The notes beneath the pieces are model-generated. The model was not told the origin of the DNA, made no database searches, and saw nothing but the letters and a program-made list of their open reading frames with translations. A program made the position numbers and the translations under genes. From positions 1 to 5,201 of the forward strand of contig CANOGI010000163.1 in assembly GCA_947565475.1 (NCBI GenBank): DNA of 5,201 nucleotides, given 5' to 3'. The DNA comes from an uncultured Eubacteriaceae bacterium (GTDB lineage: Bacteria; Bacillota; Clostridia; Lachnospirales; CAG-274). This document shows positions 1 to 4,285 of this stretch, piece after piece; position 1 is the first letter of the stretch, and each line of letters begins with the position of its first letter.

Positions 1-141
1 GTATTCGGGGGGAGTGCAAGCCAGGTTGCAAGGGCGAGCATCAAAATGAAGTTTTGCGACCAGCCTACTGAATACAAAGGCGAATATTTTCGCCGTTGCT
101 TACGAGAATTTTTGCTATACAAAAATTTGAGTAGTTTTGAC
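1..141 (+). repeat. Modular intergenic repeat, copy A (left end cut by window)
   Basis: This copy matches two other places in the window. Positions 1-17 match 1921-1936. Positions 63-91 are identical over 29 bases to 1941-1969. Positions 79-141 match 2185-2246 at about 53 of 63 positions with one gap. It contains hairpin A (GGCGAA 79-84, loop TATT, TTCGCC 89-94) and hairpin B (AATTTTTG 107-114, loop CTATA, CAAAAATT 120-127). Short outer arms CTACT 65-69 and AGTAG 130-134 could close both into a three-way junction. It ends in TTTTGAC. Relative to copy B it carries about 41 extra bases, roughly 18-62, so the family is modular. It lies just upstream of the sigma-factor gene. Function unknown. 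Confidence 0.75.
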
Positions 142-256
142 GCAGGATTAGTATAAACACCAAAAGTGTAAAGAAATATTGAATAAAATGCTTTTCTATA
201 CTTTAGTTATTATGGAATTGTTGTGAGATATGTATTTTTACAAACGGGGGGTTATT
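142..256 (+). other. Leader region of the sigma/anti-sigma operon
   Basis: This AT-rich stretch lies between repeat copy A and the sigma-factor start. It holds a small hairpin (ACAC 157-160, loop CAAAA, GTGT 166-169). A TATACT at 197-202 is a possible -10 element, but there is no credible -35 at 16-18 bp from it, and I cannot identify an ECF-type autoregulatory promoter by eye. A run of six G at 246-251 forms the ribosome binding site for the start at 257. Confidence 0.4.
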
Positions 257-841
257 ATGTGTGAGGCTGAAGTTGTTATAAAAATGCAAAAAGGCGACTA
301 TTCCGCTTTTGACGAGATTTTCTATCTATATAAGGACAAGGCTGTAAGAACCGCCTATCTTATTACGGGAAACAGGTTCACAAGCGAGGACGTTGTTCAG
401 GAGGCTTTTATTTTATGCTGTTCCAAAATAAAAACATTAAAAAATCCCGAATTGTTCAAACCATGGTTTTTTAAAATTGTGACGAGGCTTTCATGGAAAC
501 ACTCAAACTCCAGTAAAAGAGTAACCCCCGTTCAAGATATTTTTGATAAGGCGGAGGAAAATTCTGAAAACCTTGGACAAAGTTCTTTTAAAGCTTTTGA
601 GAAAGAAGAATATGAGGAGCTTTATCGATGTATTGATATGCTTGATAAAAAGTCAAGGATAACGGTTATACTTTTTTACTTTAATGAGTTTTCCATAAAG
701 GAAATATCGGAGATTATGGGTTGTTTTCAGGGTACTGTAAAGTCGAGGCTCTTTAATTCCAGAAAAAAGCTTAAACGATTTTTAAATGATTTCTCAAAGG
801 AGTGTGAGAACGATGAAATCCTCAAATATGTCAGACCGTGA
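257..841 (+). CDS. ECF-family RNA polymerase sigma factor
   Basis: This 194-residue protein is an extracytoplasmic-function sigma factor, which directs RNA polymerase to a small stress or envelope regulon. Region 2 spans about residues 15-80 and includes EDVVQEAF at 44-51, the core-binding and -10-recognition helices. Region 4 spans about 121-178, with a helix-turn-helix at about 146-168 (IKEISEIMGCFQGTVKSRL) followed by the basic tail SRKKLKRFL. There is no region 1 or 3, which is normal for ECF factors, and the length is typical. I chose the ATG at 257 over the upstream ATG at 230 because GGGGGG at 246-251 sits 5 bases before it and the extra nine residues have no ribosome binding site. The gene overlaps the downstream membrane gene, its probable anti-sigma factor, by 29 bases. 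The exact ECF group and target promoter are not evident. Confidence 0.93.
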   Translation: MCEAEVVIKMQKGDYSAFDEIFYLYKDKAVRTAYLITGNRFTSEDVVQEAFILCCSKIKTLKNPELFKPWFFKIVTRLSWKHSNSSKRVTPVQDIFDKAEENSENLGQSSFKAFEKEEYEELYRCIDMLDKKSRITVILFYFNEFSIKEISEIMGCFQGTVKSRLFNSRKKLKRFLNDFSKECENDEILKYVRP

Positions 842-1823
842 TTTTGACAGGAAGCTTAAAAGGACTTTTGATTATGTTACGGAAGATATAAAAGCTTCCG
901 ACGATATGCTTAATTGTATTAAATCTAAATTAAATGGAGGGAAAATTATGAAATTTAAAATTAAAAAATCTTATGTTTTAGTCGCGGCTGTTGTTTTAAG
1001 CCTTACGGCCGCTACAGGAATTATCGCGTCTTCAGGCGTTGTGAGCTGGTCGGGGGGAAGCTCTCATCTTACAAGAAAAACGGATTTTCCCGACAAGGAA
1101 ACAATCAAAAAAGAGTTTGACTATAACTTTAAATATGTAAAGGAATTTGATAACGGCTTTAAATTTGACTTTTATAACTTTTCAAATGATAAGGGAATGG
1201 ACGAGGCCGGAAATGTGGTTATCGAGAGCAAAAACGCTCATTTTGACTATATAAAGAACAAGGGTATGGATTCGGAACATAAAATTTATTTTTCAGCCGA
1301 CAAAATGTCAATGGATATGTATTCTGACGAAAGATATGACAAAGCCGTTAATTACAAAAATGTTGATATACATTATTCCGACTATACTTATAAGGCGTTT
1401 CCGCCCGATATAGAGGAGAAAGAGGTAAGCGCCGAGGATAAGGCGAAAGCGGAGGCTCTTATGGCGGAGGTTAGAAAGGAATATCCGAATGCTGAAGATA
1501 TAACAAGAGTTTATCCTTATTTATCTGACGAGGAAATAGAGGCTTATAAAAAAGGCAAGCTTATGTGCGCTTATGGAAGTCAGGAGATTGAAACACAAAT
1601 TAATCAAAGTGTTGTTTGGTATGAAAACGGGGCGGCGTACTGTTTATTATCAATGGACAGCGAATGGATTGAGCCCGATGAGTTTATAGATATGGCGAAA
1701 CAGGTAATTGACTCGGAGGATATAGCCAATGTAGAGGACGACGGAGAAAAAGAGGAGGGAAACTCTGTCTCGGTTATTGAGAATGAAAACGGCGATGTGG
1801 AGGTCGCTGTGGTTGAGAAATAA
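813..1823 (+). CDS. Putative membrane-anchored anti-sigma factor
   Basis: This 336-residue single-pass membrane protein probably sequesters the preceding sigma factor. Residues 1-52 are a charged cytoplasmic segment without the HxxxCxxC zinc-binding motif of ZAS anti-sigmas. Residues 53-73 are one hydrophobic helix after KIKKS, so the remainder should be outside the cell. The extracytoplasmic part is rich in Lys, Asp, Glu and Tyr. Near residues 265-300 it has the pattern VVWYENGAAYCLL followed by DEFIDMAKQVI, which resembles the DUF4367-type domain of other clostridial anti-sigma proteins; that resemblance is from memory of the family. The C-terminus is strongly acidic. The start at 813 follows AAAGGAG at 796-802 with 10 bases of spacing. 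The 29-base overlap with the sigma gene suggests translational coupling. The anti-sigma role is inferred from position, topology and this domain. An internal start at 948 is discussed separately. Confidence 0.8.
   Translation: MKSSNMSDRDFDRKLKRTFDYVTEDIKASDDMLNCIKSKLNGGKIMKFKIKKSYVLVAAVVLSLTAATGIIASSGVVSWSGGSSHLTRKTDFPDKETIKKEFDYNFKYVKEFDNGFKFDFYNFSNDKGMDEAGNVVIESKNAHFDYIKNKGMDSEHKIYFSADKMSMDMYSDERYDKAVNYKNVDIHYSDYTYKAFPPDIEEKEVSAEDKAKAEALMAEVRKEYPNAEDITRVYPYLSDEEIEAYKKGKLMCAYGSQEIETQINQSVVWYENGAAYCLLSMDSEWIEPDEFIDMAKQVIDSEDIANVEDDGEKEEGNSVSVIENENGDVEVAVVEK
936..950 (+). promoter_or_regulatory. Strong internal ribosome binding site and in-frame ATG in the anti-sigma gene
   Basis: GGAGGG at 936-941 lies 6 bases before an in-frame ATG at 948-950 (Met46 of the anti-sigma). 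This is a better ribosome binding site than the one at the gene's own start. Initiation here would give a 291-residue product beginning MKFKIKKSYVLVAAVVLS, which has the shape of a signal peptide or N-terminal anchor, and it would lack the cytoplasmic sigma-binding segment. Whether it is used is unknown. Confidence 0.4.
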
Positions 1824-1850
1824 AAAAATATCTTATCCCTGATATTTAAA

Positions 1851-1873
1851 GAAAGCATTTGGCTGGCTTTTTA
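1851..1873 (+). terminator. Weak candidate terminator after the anti-sigma gene
   Basis: A short hairpin, AAAGC at 1852-1856 with GCTTT at 1866-1870, ends in a T5 run at 1868-1872. The stem is only 5 bp and overlaps the T-run, so this is weak. The stronger 13-bp hairpin at 1880-1919 follows but has no T-tract and belongs to a repeat. Confidence 0.3.
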
Positions 1874-1879
1874 ACTGAC

Positions 1880-2177
1880 AGAGTAAGTTCCCCGCTTTTT
1901 AAGTGTGGGAACTTACTCTTGTATTAAGGGGAGTGCGAAAGCCTACTGAATACAAAGGCGAATATTTTCCGCAATTTTACGAAATCTGCGTTTTGCCGAC
2001 TTGATTTCGTTTTGTATGAAAATTGTGACTTTTACGGGAATGACGTTGTCATTCTCTAAAGTCAAATTTTTTCCTCAGATGAGCAAAGCTCGTCTCGCGG
2101 ATTTAAGTTCGCGACGCTTTTCGCGATTTCTAATTCTTTAAAAGTTCGTGATTTTTTAATATTTAGTTTTTTTTGAC
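1880..2177 (+). repeat. Modular intergenic repeat, copy B (with leading hairpin and inserted hairpin module)
   Basis: The copy opens with a perfect 13-bp stem, 1880-1892 with 1907-1919, around a CGCTTTTTAAG loop. Positions 1883-1928 align without gaps to 3581-3626 of copy C at 36 of 46 bases. Positions 1941-1969 are identical to 63-91 of copy A. After 1969 it departs from copy A into a hairpin-rich module: ACGAAATC 1979-1986 with GATTTCGT 2003-2010; GAATGAC 2038-2044 with GTCATTC 2048-2054, flanked by GACTTT 2027-2032 with AAAGTC 2058-2063; and GATGAGC 2078-2084 with GCTCGTC 2088-2094. It ends in TTTTGAC at 2177, like the other copies. No convincing gene lies in it. Confidence 0.65.
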
Positions 2178-2180
2178 AGT

Positions 2181-2246
2181 CTGAGGCGAATACTTTCGCC
2201 GCTGGTTATGAAAATTTTTGTTATAGAAAATTTGAGGAGCTTTGAC
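2181..2246 (+). repeat. Modular intergenic repeat, copy B2 (3' half only)
   Basis: This partial copy sits in tandem after copy B. Hairpin A is GGCGAA 2185-2190, loop TACT, TTCGCC 2195-2200. It is followed by the conserved AAAATTTTTG and TTTGAGGAGC blocks and ends in TTTGAC at 2246. Positions 2185-2246 match 79-141 of copy A at about 53 of 63 positions. The leading hairpin and the CCTACTGAATAC block are absent, so this is a 3' half. Alternatively, the preceding module was inserted into one copy with partial duplication. Confidence 0.65.
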
Positions 2247-2284
2247 AGATTTTATACACGCCATAAGAAATAAGCCCGCTGTAT

Positions 2285-2413
2285 TATAGTCAAATCACTT
2301 GAAAATAAGCAAAAGGGGGAAAGAGAGTATAGCGGCCTTGCCGACTGACCCTTATGGGGAAAAAATGATTTTTAGCCGCCAAACTTGTTTATTTTTCAAG
2401 AGGTTTGGCTATA
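2285..2413. repeat. Long-stem palindromic element, possibly a structured RNA
   Basis: The arms 2285-2308 and 2389-2413 pair over 24 positions with two G-T wobbles, one A-A mismatch and one bulged T, closing a loop of 80 bases. Inside are smaller hairpins: CGGC 2333-2336 with GCCG 2340-2343; or, as an alternative pairing, GCGGC 2332-2336 with GCCGC 2375-2379; and AAAAA 2361-2365 with TTTTT 2369-2373. It could be a small non-autonomous mobile element or a non-coding RNA. I do not recognise a known RNA family, see no clear promoter, and cannot assign a strand. It lies just beyond the response-regulator terminator. Confidence 0.5.
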
Positions 2414-2434
2414 GCCGATTAAAGAGAGGATATA

Positions 2435-2491
2435 AAAACCCGGCAAAAGTAAAATTATTTTTTTAAGATGATTTTATTTTTGCTGGGTTTT
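2435..2491 (-). terminator. Rho-independent terminator of the response-regulator gene
   Basis: The 21-base arms 2435-2455 and 2471-2491 pair with two wobble positions around a 15-base loop. Read on the minus strand, the hairpin starts 4 bases after the stop codon and its GC-rich base is followed by TTTTTATA, a typical terminator tail. On the plus strand it is followed by only four T, so it may act weakly in that direction too. Confidence 0.88.
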
Positions 2492-2495
2492 ATGA

Positions 2496-3530
2496 CTATT
2501 GTTCAGGATTTTTAAGTTTTTTAACAAACAGGGACGTAAGGCGGGTGTCAAGGTATGTATGTCCTTTTGCTACAAACTCCATAAGAATTTTGTCGAGGCT
2601 TTCGTTTGAGAGAGCTTTTGAAATCTCATAATAAAGGCTCGCTATGTGTAGTATTCTCGCCCCTAAAGGTATTTCCTCGCCCTCAAGCATAAAAGGGCCT
2701 TTTCCGTCGTATGTCTCGTATTGATATTTCACGTTTTCGATAAGCTCATCGGACGAGCTGATTTTCTCTAAGATTGTCTCGGCCACAGCCGCCTGCTGAA
2801 AACAAAGCTGAATGTATCTTCCGTCGTATTTTTCACATTTTTCCAATTTTGTTATTGTATCGTCATTCATTCCAAGCTTTCCTATATCGAAGAGAAGAGC
2901 CGACTGTATAAGGTTTTTAAAAGTTTCCCGCTCAAGGTTCAGTTCTTTTCCGATAATCTCGCAGTATTCGGCTATTTTCTCGGAACGTCCCATATCGCTG
3001 GAACTTCTCATATCGCAGACCGACGATACGGCTTTTATAAGCTCGTTATATTTAGCGTCGCTCTCATTGTACAGTTTCTCATATTTATAATACAGCGTCT
3101 CATAATTTTTACTTAACTGAGAGGTCATTTTATCCTGCTCATAAGCTTTTATAGCCTCAAGCAGGGTAAGCATCAAATCTTTATTATCCCACGGTTTTAA
3201 AATATATCGGTATATTCCCGCTTTGTTTATGGCGTTTATTATACCGTCTATCGCCGAGTATCCCGTAAGCATTATTCTTTTTGTTTTAGGGGTTTTCTCT
3301 TTTACAAGGGTGAGAAGTTCGTCCCCTTTTGTGACGGGCATAATATAATCGCTTATAAACACGGAAACGTCCTCTCCGGCTTTTAAATATAAATCAAGGA
3401 TTTTAAGAGCCTCAGCCGCGTTTGTCGCTTTCTCGATATTATAATTTTTCCCGAACCATTCCTTAAGCTGAGAATACAGCATATTAAGGAGTAATTTCTC
3501 ATCATCAACGCATATTATTGTGGAACGCAT
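2496..3530 (-). CDS. Response regulator: receiver domain plus degenerate HD-GYP-like domain
   Basis: This 344-residue cytoplasmic two-component regulator has an intact receiver domain at about residues 3-125: acidic pair D9/D10, phosphoacceptor D61 in ISDYIMP, T89 and K112 in LKPW. A helical, probably coiled-coil linker spans about 126-170. Residues 172-340 follow the HD-GYP phosphodiesterase pattern, but the metal ligands are lost. The first His is R182, HD is F214-D215, the next His is replaced around F244, HHE is Q270-Y271-E272, GYP is reduced to GPF at 278-280, and the Asp after ARIL is S298. Cyclic-di-GMP hydrolysis is therefore unlikely, and a phosphorylation-controlled binding role is inferred. 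The start is well supported by AAAAGGAGGGG at 3537-3547, 6 bases upstream. No sensor kinase is adjacent. The stop is TAG, with an in-frame TAA two codons later. Confidence 0.9.
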   Translation of the reverse strand: MRSTIICVDDEKLLLNMLYSQLKEWFGKNYNIEKATNAAEALKILDLYLKAGEDVSVFISDYIMPVTKGDELLTLVKEKTPKTKRIMLTGYSAIDGIINAINKAGIYRYILKPWDNKDLMLTLLEAIKAYEQDKMTSQLSKNYETLYYKYEKLYNESDAKYNELIKAVSSVCDMRSSSDMGRSEKIAEYCEIIGKELNLERETFKNLIQSALLFDIGKLGMNDDTITKLEKCEKYDGRYIQLCFQQAAVAETILEKISSSDELIENVKYQYETYDGKGPFMLEGEEIPLGARILHIASLYYEISKALSNESLDKILMEFVAKGHTYLDTRLTSLFVKKLKNPEQ

Positions 3531-3580
3531 TTTCTTCCCCTCCTTTTAGAATATAGAAAGACTCCGATTTAACAAATTAA

Positions 3581-3720
3581 GGAAATCCCCCGCTTTTTAA
3601 GAGGGGGTACCTACCGTTGTTTTAAGAGAGAGACTGTACTCACGCTTAAAACAAAGGCGGAGTTATCCGCCGTGGAGTATGAGTATTTTTTATGAGACAA
3701 AAACACGAACAGTCTTTGAC
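3581..3720 (+). repeat. Modular intergenic repeat, copy C
   Basis: The leading block 3581-3626 aligns without gaps to 1883-1928 at 36 of 46 bases and holds CCCCC 3587-3591 with GGGGG 3603-3607. Hairpin A is GGCGGA 3656-3661, loop GTTA, TCCGCC 3666-3671; against copies A and B2 the fifth pair changed from A-T to G-C on both sides. Hairpin B is degenerate (3683-3690 with 3699-3706). Outer arms AGACTGT 3631-3637 and ACAGTCT 3709-3715 enclose both. The copy ends in TTTGAC at 3720. It lies inside the predicted 5' leader of the response regulator, in antisense orientation to that transcript. Confidence 0.65.
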
Positions 3721-3760
3721 ACAAAATAACCCCTAAATTTAACTTTTTACTAACAATACA

Positions 3761-3789
3761 ATTATATCATATACTTTTTTTATTTACAA
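3761..3789 (-). promoter_or_regulatory. Promoter of the response-regulator gene
   Basis: On the minus strand, TTGTAA (complement of 3784-3789) and TATAAT (complement of 3761-3766) are 17 bp apart, and a TG one base before the -10 makes it an extended -10. This is a good housekeeping-sigma promoter. Transcription would start near 3754 and give an untranslated leader of about 220 nt. The region is AT-rich, so chance matches are possible, but spacing and both boxes fit. Confidence 0.65.
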
Positions 3790-3821
3790 TATTATATTGG
3801 AAAAATTCAGGGAAAAATCTG

Positions 3822-3850
3822 TTGAAAAAGCCTCTGATATGTGATAATAT
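3822..3850 (+). promoter_or_regulatory. Candidate distal promoter toward purK
   Basis: TTGAAA at 3822-3827 is followed after 17 bp by TAATAT at 3845-3850, with an extended TG at 3842-3843. It is divergent from the response-regulator promoter and about 35 bp from it. Transcription would cross the inverted-repeat element before reaching purK. AT-rich context lowers confidence. Confidence 0.4.
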
Positions 3851-3877
3851 ATTATATTGAGGAAAAATTTCGTAAGT

Positions 3878-4242
3878 TAACGTGAGTTCGACAGAAATTT
3901 ATAATTAATGAAACCTTTTTCTATAAAAAAAAGGTTCCAAATATCCCAGAATGTTCTTTAAGCATAAAAACCTTGAGGCTCTGCCTCATTCGCGCAAACT
4001 AATAAAACCGTGGGACGCTGTCCCACACCCGGAGAGCATTTAAAAAGGCTTGGCCTAAACTTTATAACGCAAAGCTTTCGTTTTGCCGAATCTTGAAAAA
4101 CGAGGTTTTTCGCAAAAGTTTTTTACTTCTTTTTTTTTATATGTGCGGTAAAGAAGTGAGGGCGGCGTCTTTTGAAAAAAGTTTGACAAGAACTTCTGAA
4201 TAAAACTACGTTTTGTTGTTATTTTTCATCGAACTTACGTTA
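3878..4242. mobile_element. MITE-like, hairpin-rich element with 14-bp terminal inverted repeats
   Basis: TAACGTGAGTTCGA at 3878-3891 and TCGAACTTACGTTA at 4229-4242 are inverted repeats matching at 13 of 14 positions, enclosing 365 bases with no gene. Inside are compact hairpins: AACCTTTTT 3912-3920 with AAAAAGGTT 3928-3936; TGAGGC 3974-3979 with GCCTCA 3983-3988; GTGGGAC 4010-4016 with GTCCCAC 4020-4026; GAAAAAC 4095-4101 with GTTTTTC 4105-4111; and ACTTCTTT 4125-4132 with AAAGAAGT 4150-4157. No transposase and no clear target-site duplication are visible, so it could instead be a chance-bounded cluster of intergenic palindromes. Its right end abuts the purK -10 box. Confidence 0.45.
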
Positions 4243-4246
4243 TAAT
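4216..4246 (+). promoter_or_regulatory. Candidate proximal promoter of purK
   Basis: A perfect TATAAT at 4241-4246 has TTGTTA at 4216-4221 upstream with a 19-bp spacer, longer than ideal. It would give a leader of about 30 nt. The -10 overlaps the right terminal inverted repeat of the neighbouring element, so that element may have supplied part of this promoter. I saw no purine riboswitch in the leader. Confidence 0.45.
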
Positions 4247-4285
4247 TTTATAAATCGCGGAAGTTAAAAAACGGGGTGTGTTTAT

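Noticed and set aside
230..256. Upstream ATG at 230 as the sigma-factor start
   Set aside because: No ribosome binding site precedes it, and the nine extra residues fall outside the usual ECF N-terminus. The GGGGGG tract fits the ATG at 257.
1604..1858. Minus-strand open frame opposite the anti-sigma C-terminus
   Set aside because: It is antisense to a well-supported gene, is Ser/Thr/Phe-rich as expected from reversing acidic codons, and has no ribosome binding site or recognisable domain.
2040..2141. 33-codon plus-strand open frame beginning MTLSFSKVKF
   Set aside because: It runs through hairpin arms inside a repeat copy, and the preceding GGGA touches the ATG, leaving no usable spacing.
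2283..2312. Minus-strand promoter-like pair TTGCTT / TATAAT with an 18-bp spacer
   Set aside because: It lies inside an arm of the palindromic element and points into repeats with no gene on that strand. The -35 is weak, so a chance match is more likely.
2285..2413. Possible cyclic-di-GMP riboswitch, 6S RNA, SRP RNA or tmRNA
   Set aside because: None of the conserved sequence blocks I know for these RNAs is present, and no downstream gene on the plus strand would be controlled.
2812..3090. Plus-strand open frame opposite the response regulator
   Set aside because: It is a shadow of the HD-GYP-like domain on the other strand, with no domain and no ribosome binding site.
1..3720. CRISPR array made by the repeated blocks
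   Set aside because: Copies are few, widely and irregularly spaced, divergent and modular, with no regular spacers and no cas genes in the window.
4141..4203. 20-codon plus-strand open frame beginning MCGKEV
   Set aside because: It is preceded by a T-run rather than a ribosome binding site and overlaps palindromes of the inverted-repeat element.
4243..4285. Purine riboswitch ahead of purK
   Set aside because: The leader from the proximal promoter is only about 30 nt and lacks the aptamer core. The longer upstream stretch consists of unrelated palindromes.
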